A stretch of 64,000 nucleotides of DNA from Symbiobacterium thermophilum IAM 14863 (GCF_000009905.1 NC_006177.1:868001-932000), one strand, 5' to 3'; positions 41,501 to 48,911 are shown, counted from the stretch's first letter. Numbers and translations: made by a program. Notes: generated by a model from the sequence alone, not told the origin.

Positions 41501-41749
41501 GTGGAGGAGGAAAGGGAGCGGGTGCTGGTCCTCGGCCGAGACGGCGTACCAGCCCCAGCGGCACGGCGCGGCCGAGAGGAAGGAGACCAGCGCGGTGGTC
41601 TTGCCGTACCCGGGGCCGGCCTGCACGATGGTGAGCGGCACGTCCAGGGCCTCCAGCAGCCGCTGGTGCAGGCGCGGGCGGACCAGGGTGTGCCGACGGA
41701 GCCGGGGCGGCAACAACTTGGACTTGAGCACCTGCTCGCCGGCCGACAT
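38507..41749 (-). CDS. AfsR/MalT-like STAND ATPase transcriptional activator with C-terminal BTAD
   Basis: 1080 residues. N-terminal MalT-like NTPase: LTIVQAGPGYGKTTALVSFL (Walker A, about residue 45), LLVVLDDFHHVDENP (Walker B), ATRRRPPLSGLPRWRA, EGWIIALQLAWQGL. A long helical TPR-like middle follows (about 330-800). Around 815-900 is a winged-helix of the OmpR/SARP type (LRLRTLGAFQAWRGRQEITRREWRREKARQLLQLF, LLWPDADPETAQRDFRVALNALLSAL), and residues about 930-1065 are a bacterial transcriptional activation domain (EFLAELRYEDWCSEERERLQVLYLRALEWLA). This architecture activates secondary-metabolite or catabolic operons on ligand binding. It directly precedes two units bearing the shared 21-bp element. 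ATG preceded by GGTGGGAGC. Confidence 0.88.
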   Translation of the reverse strand: MSAGEQVLKSKLLPPRLRRHTLVRPRLHQRLLEALDVPLTIVQAGPGYGKTTALVSFLSAAPCRWGWYAVSAEDQHPLPFLLHLIHAVNAAVPGLGERAAALLQSAAGPHRPWTQVVDALTADLHGHAGQELLVVLDDFHHVDENPQIVALVEQFIEHMPHHVHLALATRRRPPLSGLPRWRALADVVELSEKDLAFTPAEVEELFLDQYGIRLTDEQTAALAARTEGWIIALQLAWQGLRKGSSLQDFWEGQPKNLDTLFDYLAHEVLDRQRPFIRRFLLTTCVLERLHPRACDHLTGEGDSERVLAALEESGLFTQAVGDGEFRYHQLFHQFLREQARQDPASWRTHHLAAARYYLAAGSAETAAHHFAEVGEFDQAADAILQAADGMIEAGRVEALGAFLARLPQETYSRFPALLLRCGDVARLTSRFDEALAYYGQAAEKYAVLGDDRGRCLALMGEARVYLDTISPGKADDALVEAQRLAHALTDRERADLMALLAENETNRGRPENAARFASMAAASTGAPVDDLLEVRSLLRTGRLAEAMRILERLARQGLAGASRAHREVPLLISYIAALMGDTRLTRTGAEEGIRLGKEKRSPFVEGVGLMRRAHALQLDPHAPDEAVAAEYQAAIALMDEINVTRGKAEPLAGLALFYGHRAGNWAQAEHYGLESARIARAACDQWFHGYALLSLGSSAAALGRTEAEGYLREAEKEFAATGDPYGLALARVWQALLAHRQRDWAGFAASMESALAAAQEHGYGYLFTRRTLFGPQDPQALVPLLQEARRRGIHPAYATRLLAEIGMTDPEHHPGYTLRLRTLGAFQAWRGRQEITRREWRREKARQLLQLFITHRGRLLQREQILDLLWPDADPETAQRDFRVALNALLSALEPDRPARADSFYIVREGLAYGLNPHSGYWLDADEFERLAAEGLALAERRQEDQARDTLSQAVELYQGEFLAELRYEDWCSEERERLQVLYLRALEWLAQDAARHGGYEQCVRLCERILACDPCWEEAYRLLMHSHFRLGNRAMALRTYEKCVQSLRRELGVGPMASTTRLYERIRRSAAHAPEGGDP

Positions 41750-42101
41750 GCTCCCACCCCCTGGGAGGACTCGCTGATGCTGACTTACACTTCAACTCTG
41801 GAAAGTGCATCTCCTCCAGCTGGGCGTGGTGCCGGGCGCGGTACAGCCCGCGTGGCAGGTATATTCGGTCCCGCGCCGTCTGCGCGGCAAGGCAGGCGAG
41901 CGGGTCGAGGAGCCGAACGCCTGAAAAGCATGTTCGGGCTTGTGCTATCTGCACCGCTGTAAGCACCAGCCCCCACCCGCATGCCGAGGTGGGGGCAGTT
42001 TCGCTCCTGAGCGGGGCCCTGTTCGCGTTGAGCGGGCACAGCTCTGGTTCAGGCGATCTTCTTCTCGTGTGGGATCGACCTGATCGGCCTGCTCCTGGTG
42101 C
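41750..42101. other. Gene-free stretch between the regulator and the IS element
   Basis: About 350 bp without a supported gene. It holds the presumed minus-strand promoter of the regulator and one perfect 9-bp hairpin, GCCCCCACC (41969-41977) with GGTGGGGGC (41988-41996), followed by AGTTTCG, that could be an orphan terminator. No recognisable protein remnant. Confidence 0.5.
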
Positions 42102-42105
42102 CTAG

Positions 42106-43632
42106 GAGCCTGTCTGAGTAAGCCAGTTCTGTAGGAGCGAAAGGGTTGGGTGTCCAATGTCTTCATCATGAGCAAGAAGACGTATCGACCGTATCAGCCC
42201 AATCAGCTGTTGCTGCTGCCCCCTGCCCTGCAGGACTGGCTTCCGCATGACCATTTCGCTTATTTCCTGAGTGATGTCGTGGACTCACTCGATCTAAGCC
42301 AAATCGAACGGACATACGAGCGAGAGCTGCGAGGTTACCCACCGTACCATCCGCGGATGATGGTCAAGGTGCTGCTGTACGCCTACTGCAACGGCGTCTA
42401 CTCCTCTCGCAAGATCGAACGCCGGCTGCAGGAGGACGTAGCCTTCCGCGTCCTTGCGGCCAACAACCAGCCCGACTTCCGGACGATCAGCGATTTCCGG
42501 AAGCGGCATCTAAAGGCCCTCTCCGACCTGTTCCTGCAAGTGGTCAAGATCTGCAAGAAGGCCGGGCTGGTTCGCCTGGGTCATGTGGCCCTGGACGGCA
42601 CCAAGATCAAGGCCAACGCCTCCAAGCACAAGGCGATGAGCTACAGCCGGATGGTGGAGGAAGAACAACGCCTGAAGGCGGAGATCGCAGAGCTGCTCCA
42701 GAAAGCCGAGCAAGCTGACCAGGCCGAGGATCACCGCTTCGGCCCACATCGTCGTGGGGATGAACTGCCCGAAGAACTCCGCTTCCGTGAGCGGCGGCTG
42801 GCCAAGATTCAAGAAGCCAAGGCTGCTCTGGAAGCCGAAGCGCGCCTGAGGGCCGGCGCTGACGAACATGAGCCTCCCGAGGAGCCGGGACCCAAGGGGC
42901 CCAAGGGCGGTCGTCGGCGGAAGCGGCCGAAGGCAGAACCCGCACCAACAGCGCAGCGCAACTTTACGGATCCCGATTCCCGGATCATGAAAGGCTCTGA
43001 CAAGCAGTTCATCCAGGGGTACAACGCCCAGGCCGTCGTCGATGCCGATACGCAGATTGTCGTCGCTGCTGCCGTAACAAACCAGGCGGCAGATGCTCCG
43101 CACTTGATCCCCATGATGGAGCAGGTCGAAACCAATGTCGATGAGATGCCGGAGGAGGTTTCTGCCGATGCAGGGTACTTCAGTGAGCAAAACGTTCAGT
43201 GGCTCTTGCAGCGGCGAATCAATCCCTACATTCCTCCGGAGAAGCAGCGGCACAGCGAACGTCGCCGTGCGAAATCACCACGCGGCCCGATTCCCAAGGG
43301 AGCAACGCTTCGGGATCGGATGCGGCGGAAACTGCAGCTAAAGCGACACGCCGAGCGCTACCGAAAGCGAGAGCAGAGCATTGAGCCGGTCTTCGGGCAG
43401 ATCAAGGAGGCTCGTGGTTTCCGGCAGTTCCATCTCCGTGGACTGGAAGCAGTCAACGGGGAATGGCTTCTTGTGTGCCTTTGCCACAATCTCTTGAAGC
43501 TCTACGCCTTCAGCCAGGCCGCATAGGCCCGAAATCTGCCTTCAGACAGCGCATGAAGAAGTAGGCACGATCGTTGATATCCAATCATTGGGAGTCTGCC
43601 CCTATCTCACGTGCGGTTACCCGGACAGGCTC
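42106..43632 (+). mobile_element. IS1182-like insertion sequence, 1527 bp
   Basis: Left end GAGCCTGTCTGAGTAAGC; right end, read inward, GAGCCTGTCCGGGTAACC: terminal inverted repeats of about 18 bp with 3 mismatches. CTAG flanks both sides (42102-42105 and 43633-43636), a 4-bp target duplication or palindromic target site. One complete transposase gene. GC is lower than the chromosome. The element appears intact and potentially mobile. Confidence 0.85.
42150..43526 (+). CDS. IS1182-family DDE transposase
   Basis: 458 residues. The N-terminal conserved block KKTYRPYQPNQLLLLPPALQ, then DWLPHDHFAYFLSDVVD and RELRGYPPYHPRMMVKVLLYAYCNGVYSSRKIERRL, is typical of IS1182 (ISL3/IS5-superfamily relatives). 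Catalytic residues are suggested by GHVALDGTKIKANASKHKAMS (Asp), QAVVDADTQIVVAAAVTNQAADAPHLIPM / EVSADAGYFSEQNV (Asp) and EQSIEPVFGQIKEARGFRQFHLRG (Glu). A charged linker (170-270, EPPEEPGPKGPKGGRRRKRPK) interrupts the fold. GTG 42150 or ATG 42168 may be the start. Probably active: no stop or frame break. Confidence 0.92.
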   Translation: MSNVFIMSKKTYRPYQPNQLLLLPPALQDWLPHDHFAYFLSDVVDSLDLSQIERTYERELRGYPPYHPRMMVKVLLYAYCNGVYSSRKIERRLQEDVAFRVLAANNQPDFRTISDFRKRHLKALSDLFLQVVKICKKAGLVRLGHVALDGTKIKANASKHKAMSYSRMVEEEQRLKAEIAELLQKAEQADQAEDHRFGPHRRGDELPEELRFRERRLAKIQEAKAALEAEARLRAGADEHEPPEEPGPKGPKGGRRRKRPKAEPAPTAQRNFTDPDSRIMKGSDKQFIQGYNAQAVVDADTQIVVAAAVTNQAADAPHLIPMMEQVETNVDEMPEEVSADAGYFSEQNVQWLLQRRINPYIPPEKQRHSERRRAKSPRGPIPKGATLRDRMRRKLQLKRHAERYRKREQSIEPVFGQIKEARGFRQFHLRGLEAVNGEWLLVCLCHNLLKLYAFSQAA

Positions 43633-43659
43633 CTAGACTGATCCCAAACCGGCTGGGGC

Positions 43660-43850
43660 AAGACCCGACCCGGCACCGCCCAGCGGATGGGGCTCACATC
43701 CTGGTCTGGTCGCCCCATGAACTCGGCCCGGAACAGCTTGATGAGCGGCTGCCCGGCACTAACTGGGGAGGGATCACTCCACGGTGCAGGGTGACGCCCT
43801 GGCGGCCCTGGGGTTGTGCCTTACCAGTGATGCCGTTGTCGGTGCTGGGA
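43660..43850 (+). pseudogene. Decayed fragment resembling the CPBP protease C-terminal part
   Basis: Just right of the IS the frame through 43787 reads QGDALAALGLCLTSDAVVGAG, against DGDVLAALGLCITSRAAAG in the CPBP protease at 26.57 kb: 11 of 14 residues match in the best stretch, and the DNA is alike too. A stop lies shortly upstream in that frame and no further conserved motif can be aligned with certainty. It looks like the remains of a protease paralog partly erased near the IS. The remaining bases up to 43993 hold only a possible promoter for the next gene. Confidence 0.4.
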
Positions 43851-43993
43851 ATCCTTTTCATGCCATCATCGGCACAAACGTCCTGAAGGGAGTCGGCACT
43901 GTATCCTGTATTGCACAATCTGTCGAAGGATTGTTTGTAATAGCACCAAATATATAGCATAGGTCTGGTCTAGAAGGGAGAGCCAGATGCGGA

Positions 43994-44551
43994 ATGCAGT
44001 CTCCAGAGGGCCTTCACAAGAGTGGTGAGAACTTCGTTTTGGCCACAAAACGGTATCTTGAGGCCACACTTGTTATTGACGTGTTGTGGACGGTTTATGA
44101 CGGTAACGGCATGACGGTGTTACGAGGGTTAGATGGGCAACCCCACACGTTCGATGCGCTGGCACGTCTGAAGGAAGGCGAAAAGCGACCGATCTACATA
44201 GAGGCTAAGAAACGCACTAGCGCCAATATTAACGCTGAATACGATGATTTCATAGCAAAATCCTTCAGTTGCTACATGGCAGAGAGGTGGAGACCAGATT
44301 GGAACCCTTATTTTATGTTCGTCACCGATCATCCGTTTAAGATGAAAGACTACGCAAGGTTGCTGGAAGCAGATTATCTCCTTACATTTTTGGGTACTTT
44401 CGAAAAGTATGGAATTGCTAATGCAGCATTGGAACATGTGGTCGACTTCAAGGATAGAGTTTGGCTCGTGATATGGTCTAACCGGCAAGAGCTAATGTGT
44501 GTCACGAATCCAGCCTTGTATCAGAAGCTAGTGGTGGATGGGGGGGGCTAA
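43994..44551 (+). CDS. Putative PD-(D/E)XK-fold nuclease, first gene of an AT-richer pair
   Basis: 185 residues, not recognised as a named family. The pattern fits a restriction-endonuclease fold: helix 1 with Glu12 (HKSGENFVLATKRYLEATLV), Asp54 (QPHTFDALARLKEG) and Glu70-Ala-Lys72 in EKRPIYIEAKKRTSANI, i.e. the D...ExK arrangement, followed by alternating strands (YFMFVTDHPFKMKDY, DRVWLVIWSNRQELMCV). GC drops to roughly half here against about 70 percent around, a sign of transfer. The only good ribosome site (AAGGGAGAG) is 13 nt before ATG 43994, so the start is uncertain. Its stop lies in a G8 tract overlapping the next gene. Confidence 0.6.
   Translation: MQSPEGLHKSGENFVLATKRYLEATLVIDVLWTVYDGNGMTVLRGLDGQPHTFDALARLKEGEKRPIYIEAKKRTSANINAEYDDFIAKSFSCYMAERWRPDWNPYFMFVTDHPFKMKDYARLLEADYLLTFLGTFEKYGIANAALEHVVDFKDRVWLVIWSNRQELMCVTNPALYQKLVVDGGG
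44540..44547 (+). repeat. G8 homopolymer at the junction of the two island genes
   Basis: Eight Gs directly before CTAAG. The first gene reads GAT-GGG-GGG-GGC-TAA through it; with seven Gs the frame would be GAT-GGG-GGG-GCT-AAG-ATG and continue in frame into the second gene. It is therefore a potential slippage or phase-variation site, or a sequencing-length error in one long gene. Confidence 0.7.
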
Positions 44552-44552
44552 G

Positions 44553-46220
44553 ATGACCACTACCTTTCTAGAGTTGTACAGAACGTTACAAGAGAAGGAC
44601 CCTTGGCAAGCGGTCCACTCCATCCAGGCGTACGTGATGCGTGCACTAGCGTGGGCTTTCTCTGATCGGCTTGAGGCAACCGGAGCATTTCAGCACACAT
44701 TTCTGCCAGATTACATGGTTCATCTACAACCTGGTCCAAAGCTCGCAGTTCACCTGCGATTTAGTGAGGTATCAGCATTGGCTTTAGCGCAAAGTATGCC
44801 GACTAAGAGTAGGCACGTAAAGCACGTTATCTTGGTAAACACACTTCCCGATCACCTAGTTGAAGACAGAAAAAACGATACAGAGTACAAGCGGCGCAAT
44901 GTACTGGTCACCTCATTTGATATTATAGACCAAATAATCAGAGTAGTGGAACTAGTGGAGGAACATGGTCCATACTCGACTACCCTGAGAATCAGAAACC
45001 TGCAGCGAGAGTTAGTACGCTGGTTCTTAGATTCGTACGGATGGAGGCCAGCCCCAAGACTGGAAGATTTCATCCGCCATCAACCTGTCGAGCCCCGTAG
45101 AACTCTCAGGTTACGGTCGACGCCAGTCACGGTCTGGGTACAGAGACATCCAGATGGTTATGCTGCATACCGCTATCTTCGGGACTCCACCAGTCTAGGA
45201 GTCCGTTCCATTCAGAAGCGGTCCTTCAAGGAAATGGGGCGGGGAGCAAGCTTTAGCCGAGTTAACCGCATTAGGGATGTGGCTAAGCCAACAGTTCTTC
45301 TTACGTGGACGGACCAAAGGGTGCACATCCCGGTGTTGGCTTGCACATTCACAAGACATGCGCCGATGGGACAGAATGCATTCCAAATTCTTCCACAGGC
45401 GGTAGCCTGTGCAGAAATCGGCACCCCATTTATCTTAGTCGCTCCGGAGAAGGCGCCCGTCAGAAGGATGACCGGTGAGGTGACTGTTGAAAAAGCCCAT
45501 CCTCTATTGTACCAGGCACTGACTAGGATGATGCATATATATCGGATCCCGATCCTGATGCTTCCCTGGCCCACCGATGACGATCTGAACGGATTACCCA
45601 CACTCCGTTGCGACAGACGATATCCGTCCCTACCTGATCGGGCTACAAGCGCCATTCAGTTACTCTTCCGCTGCGTTGACTTCGTGTTGGAGGGGCATTC
45701 GTACACATCTGCTGTATCTAACCTGCTAGGATACTATGGGGTGTCACGGAGAAGGCTTGAGATGGAAGAGGCCCGGTTCCGTCTAGGCATGAGGGCCATT
45801 CAAGAGCCTCCTCGAAACAGCGGGCTTCTGTTGCACACAGGAGACACCCTGAGTTATATCCGTGAGACAACAGGGGTGCGAAACGCAAGAATCCCATTTG
45901 CACTAAGACACCGGCCCACAACGGTCGTGTTCACAACTAGGTCTAAGAGCCTTCGTGCTGATCCGTATCTAGGTACACTTCTGGCTTTTGACTTCGCGTT
46001 CTGCAGGACAGGTCCGAGCGTTGTAGATCGGTCGAGCAATCTGTTTGCCCAGTTCCAGGACGTTCACTTAGATGAGGCGTTGACACAACTGTTTGAAAAC
46101 GCGAAACTCGAACAGCCTCGCTTCAACCGAAATGCACTGTTCTTGCAGTATGCAGACGCACTAATCTTTAAGGATGGTATGGTTACGAAGCGTGGCGATA
46201 AGTGGGTTGTCTATCGGTGA
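44553..46220 (+). CDS. Second protein of the AT-richer pair, unknown, possibly a nuclease-fold relative
   Basis: 555 residues from ATG 44553 (GGGGGGG upstream), or 560 from ATG 44538. No named family recognised. The N-terminal 150 residues follow a degenerate restriction-fold order: FLPDYMVHLQPGPKLAVHLRFSE (PD, but HLR where ExK would be), HVKHVILVNTLPDHL, VLVTSFDIIDQIIRVVELV. The middle has VHIPVLACTFTRHAPMGQN and VACAEIGTPFILVAPEKAPV; the end has LRADPYLGTLLAFDFAFCRTGPSVVDRSSNLFAQF. No membrane segments. Low GC like its partner. Co-transcribed and possibly fused by slippage with the nuclease-like gene, next to an IS: the setting of a defence or selfish module. Confidence 0.6.
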   Translation: MTTTFLELYRTLQEKDPWQAVHSIQAYVMRALAWAFSDRLEATGAFQHTFLPDYMVHLQPGPKLAVHLRFSEVSALALAQSMPTKSRHVKHVILVNTLPDHLVEDRKNDTEYKRRNVLVTSFDIIDQIIRVVELVEEHGPYSTTLRIRNLQRELVRWFLDSYGWRPAPRLEDFIRHQPVEPRRTLRLRSTPVTVWVQRHPDGYAAYRYLRDSTSLGVRSIQKRSFKEMGRGASFSRVNRIRDVAKPTVLLTWTDQRVHIPVLACTFTRHAPMGQNAFQILPQAVACAEIGTPFILVAPEKAPVRRMTGEVTVEKAHPLLYQALTRMMHIYRIPILMLPWPTDDDLNGLPTLRCDRRYPSLPDRATSAIQLLFRCVDFVLEGHSYTSAVSNLLGYYGVSRRRLEMEEARFRLGMRAIQEPPRNSGLLLHTGDTLSYIRETTGVRNARIPFALRHRPTTVVFTTRSKSLRADPYLGTLLAFDFAFCRTGPSVVDRSSNLFAQFQDVHLDEALTQLFENAKLEQPRFNRNALFLQYADALIFKDGMVTKRGDKWVVYR

Positions 46221-46243
46221 TAGTTCTGGTTCCCCAAGAACTA
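46221..46243 (+). terminator. Hairpin at the end of the island
   Basis: TAGTTCT (46221-46227) with AGAACTA (46237-46243), 9-nt loop, immediately after the stop codon. No T tract, so termination is uncertain; it also marks the return to high GC. Confidence 0.4.
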
Positions 46244-46281
46244 GCGACGTTCCCATGCCGTAGTGCTACTGCTATCAGCTG

Positions 46282-47070
46282 TCACATGTTGCCCCGCACC
46301 CACTCCCGCCAGTCCTCGCCAATCAGCCCCTGCGCCCGGGCGCCGGCCATCGCCCGCCCGCAGCTGCAGCTTCGCCGGACCGGGGCCAGCTGCGCGGCCC
46401 GCTCCAGAACAGCCAGTACGTCTGCCTGCGCCTCCCTGACCACCGTCAGCGCGGCGTAGCACAGCTCCAGCTCCCGGGCGAGAAACGCCTCCGGCACCAG
46501 CCCGGAACCGACGACGTCCGCGCCCCAGGCGCGGTACATCCGCCGCTCGGCCGGCGTCGCCTCCCGGGATCCGTCCAGCCCCACGTACGTCGCCCCCCGG
46601 AACGCCCGGGGGGTCTTTTCGCGCCCCGCGGCATACAAGGCCGCCGACAGCTCCGGGCAGAACGGCGGGTCGAGCCGGATGAACCCGTAGCCCTTCCCCA
46701 CGAAGAAGGTCGGGGGGAGCAGGCGGGTGAGGTCGATCACGTCCACCGGGACGACCAGGTCGCCCGGCTCCAGGAGGGGGCTGACCGGTTCGACCCGCGC
46801 CGCGGCCAGAACGGCGGACGCGCCCGCCGCCTTGGCTGCGTAGATCAGGGCCCGGGGGTCGGCCTCCGCCGTCCGCATGAGCACGGGGCCCCGCTGTTCC
46901 ACCTTCCCGTAGGGCGTCTCGTGCAGGATCAGCCGGTCGAAGTCACCGGTCCCGGAATACGCGGTCTCGGGAGCCCCGGTCCCGGGGTGCCGGAGCCCGG
47001 GGTGCCCAGCGCCAGGTGAACCTACCCCGGCGGCCATCGCCTCCGGCAGGATGAACAGCACCTCACCCAT
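46282..47070 (-). CDS. Divergent MTAP/purine nucleoside phosphorylase-family protein
   Basis: 262 residues from ATG 47070 (GGAGG upstream; ATG 47076 also possible). It aligns with its upstream neighbour and with methylthioadenosine phosphorylase: DFDRLILHETPYGKVEQRGPVLMRTAEADPRALIYAAKAAGASAVLAAARV, then WGADVVGSGLVPEAFLARELELCYAALTVV. Key motifs are worn: the N-terminal GGSG phosphate loop is replaced by a Gly/Pro-rich stretch (GVGSPGAGHPGLRHPGTGAP), EGPRFETPAE reads DGSREATPAE, and VVGMT reads VVGSG. It may have a changed substrate or be a non-catalytic partner. It overlaps the preceding gene by 8 bp. Confidence 0.72.
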   Translation of the reverse strand: MGEVLFILPEAMAAGVGSPGAGHPGLRHPGTGAPETAYSGTGDFDRLILHETPYGKVEQRGPVLMRTAEADPRALIYAAKAAGASAVLAAARVEPVSPLLEPGDLVVPVDVIDLTRLLPPTFFVGKGYGFIRLDPPFCPELSAALYAAGREKTPRAFRGATYVGLDGSREATPAERRMYRAWGADVVGSGLVPEAFLARELELCYAALTVVREAQADVLAVLERAAQLAPVRRSCSCGRAMAGARAQGLIGEDWREWVRGNM

Positions 47071-47860
47071 ATGCATTCGCCTCCTCCTCCAGCAGCCGCA
47101 GCATGATCCGGAACATTAGCTGTCCCACCTCCGGCCCGAACAGCCGCTGCTCCGGGCCGTCGAAGGGCACGCCCGTCGCGTAATTGGACACCCAGCAGAT
47201 CGACCCGTAGGCCATCCCCAGCTCCCGGGCCAGGAAGACCTCCGGTGCGAGGGTCATGCCCACCAGCTCGGCCCCCGCCTGGGCCAGGAGGGCGATCTCC
47301 GCCCGGGTCTCCAGCCGGGCGCCCTCGGTGGCGGCGTAGACGGCCCTTGGCGCGGCCCGGTGACCGCAGGCCGCGGCCGCCTGCACCAGCCGGGCGCGCA
47401 GGTCCGGGTCGAACAGCCCGGCGTATGCGGGCCCGGTGGCATGTCCGGCGGGCGGTGCCGGATGGCGCACCACCGTATCGCGCACCGCCGGATCACGCGC
47501 CGCCGCCCCGAAGCTGTCCGGCCGTCGCCGGGTCCAGTCGATCAGGTCCGACACCACCGCCAGGCTCCCCGGCGGCAGCGCGCGCACCATCGAGCCGGCG
47601 CTGTTCCAGCTCAGTACCCGCCGGGCGCCCAGCGCGCGGGCCGCCCACACGTTGGCCCGGTAGTTAATGAAGGGCGGCGTGACCCCCAGTCGCCCCTCGC
47701 CGCCGTGCCGGCTGAGGAAGGCGACCGGCCGCCCTGCCACCGCGAAGATCCGGAACGGTCCGGCCGGGCCGAAGGGGGTCTCCACGGTCCGCTCCGTCCA
47801 GCCCGGGTCGAACTGCAGGTGGTACGCCGCCGTACCCCCGATGATGACCGTATCGACCAT
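47063..47860 (-). CDS. MTAP/purine nucleoside phosphorylase-family enzyme
   Basis: 265 residues. VDTVIIGGTAAYHLQ (phosphate loop, GGSG-like), VAFLSRHGGEGRLGVTPPFINYRANVWAARALGARRVLSWNSAGSM and VYAATEGARLETRAEIALLAQAGAELVGMTLAPEVFLARELGMAYGSICWVSNYATG are the MTAP/PNP family blocks in order. It should phosphorolyse a 5'-modified adenosine (methylthioadenosine, 5'-deoxyadenosine, or perhaps aminodeoxyfutalosine). It lies directly after the MtnA-like isomerase that would take its sugar phosphate product, and divergent to menaquinone genes whose radical SAM chemistry makes 5'-deoxyadenosine. Confidence 0.82.
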   Translation of the reverse strand: MVDTVIIGGTAAYHLQFDPGWTERTVETPFGPAGPFRIFAVAGRPVAFLSRHGGEGRLGVTPPFINYRANVWAARALGARRVLSWNSAGSMVRALPPGSLAVVSDLIDWTRRRPDSFGAAARDPAVRDTVVRHPAPPAGHATGPAYAGLFDPDLRARLVQAAAACGHRAAPRAVYAATEGARLETRAEIALLAQAGAELVGMTLAPEVFLARELGMAYGSICWVSNYATGVPFDGPEQRLFGPEVGQLMFRIMLRLLEEEANAYG

Positions 47861-47861
47861 G

Positions 47862-48911
47862 CTACTCCTCCGGCTCCGGGGCCCTGAAGTAGTCCCGCAC
47901 GTTCCAGGGGGAGAACAGCCCCCGGTCCGTGGCGATCACGCTCACGTACTGCGGCGGCGTGATGTCAAAGGCCGGGTAGTACCCCCGGATCCCCTCCGCG
48001 GCGGTGCGCACGCCGCGGCAGTAGAAGACCTCCTCCGGGTCCCGCTCCTCGATGGGGATGTCCGCCGCGGTGGCCCGCTCGCGGTCGGGGCCATCGTAGC
48101 CCAGCACCATGAAGGGCACGCCGAAGTGGTGCGCCAGCACCGCGTACTGGAAGGTGCCGATCTTGTTGGAGACGTGCCCGTCCAGGGAGATCGAGTCGGC
48201 CGCGGTCACGTACTTGGTGATCATCCCCCGGTAGAACAGGTATCCCGGCATGTTGTCGGTCACCAGGGTCACCGGCACGCCGATCTCCCGGGCCTGGGCG
48301 GCGGTGAGCCTGGCTCCCTGCAGGTAAGGCCGGGTCTCGGTGGCGATAAGCTCGATCCGCTTCCCCGCCTTCAGGGCGAAGTAGAGCATGTAGTTCAGGG
48401 CGGCGCCTGCGAAGCAGTGGGTGAGGATCCGGTCGCCGTCCTCCAGCAGGCCGGCGGCGTGGGAACCGCACAGCCGGGCGGCCCGGTCGCCGGCCCGGAT
48501 CTGCCCGTCCACGAACTCCCTCACCGCCGCCTCCGGGTCGCGCCCCTCTTCGAGGGCGGCCAGCGCCAGGGCCAGGGCCCGGTCCAGCAGCGGGAAGATG
48601 TCGGCCCCCGTGGGCCGGGTGGCCCGCAGCTCCCGGTGGGCCTGCTCCAGGGCCCGGCGGCGCTCCGGCGCGGGGAGATCCCGGCTCTGGCGGCAGGCCA
48701 GGGCCAGGCCGTAACCGGCGGCGTAGGCGAGGGGCGGCGCCCCCTGGATCACCATGTCCACGATGGCCCGGGCCACCTCCCGGTAGTCCCGGCAGTCCAC
48801 GAAGACGGTCTCCTCCGGCAGCCGGCGCCGGTCGAGGATCCGCACCACCCCGTCCTCGTACTTCAGCGTGTCGGCCCGGTTGGTCAGCAGCGGCAGCTTC
48901 GGTCCGTTCAC
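47862..48911 (-). CDS. MtnA-like methylthioribose-1-phosphate (or 5-deoxyribose-1-phosphate) isomerase
   Basis: 349 residues from GTG 48911 (GGAGG seven bases before). eIF2B-alpha/MtnA family: IVDMVIQGAPPLAYAAGYGLALA (normally RGAPAIG), LRATRPTGADIFPLLDRAL (ATRPTAVNL), ILTHCFAGAALNYMLYFALKAGK (the conserved THCNxGALA Cys region), ETRPYLQGARLTAAQAREIGVPVTLVTDNM (ETRPxxQGARLTAxEL), ADSISLDGHVSNKIGTFQYAVLAHHFGVPFMV (AD.I..NGDVANKIGT with His for Asp). Departures in the substrate loops suggest a paralog rather than the housekeeping MtnA. It isomerises an aldose 1-phosphate to the ketose, following the phosphorylase encoded next door. Confidence 0.82.
   Translation of the reverse strand: MNGPKLPLLTNRADTLKYEDGVVRILDRRRLPEETVFVDCRDYREVARAIVDMVIQGAPPLAYAAGYGLALACRQSRDLPAPERRRALEQAHRELRATRPTGADIFPLLDRALALALAALEEGRDPEAAVREFVDGQIRAGDRAARLCGSHAAGLLEDGDRILTHCFAGAALNYMLYFALKAGKRIELIATETRPYLQGARLTAAQAREIGVPVTLVTDNMPGYLFYRGMITKYVTAADSISLDGHVSNKIGTFQYAVLAHHFGVPFMVLGYDGPDRERATAADIPIEERDPEEVFYCRGVRTAAEGIRGYYPAFDITPPQYVSVIATDRGLFSPWNVRDYFRAPEPEE

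Noticed and set aside
41945-42175. Minus-strand open frame across the left IS border
   Set aside because: It crosses the IS terminus, is rich in Arg/Gln/Pro with no motifs, and has no ribosome site.
43611-43886. Plus-strand open frame of 91 codons right of the IS
   Set aside because: It starts inside the IS terminal repeat; the only recognisable similarity in this stretch (to the CPBP protease) is in another frame.
43987-44028. 13-codon open frame starting at ATG 43987 with a good ribosome site
   Set aside because: It stops almost at once and has no similarity; it is only relevant as a doubt about the start of the nuclease-like gene.
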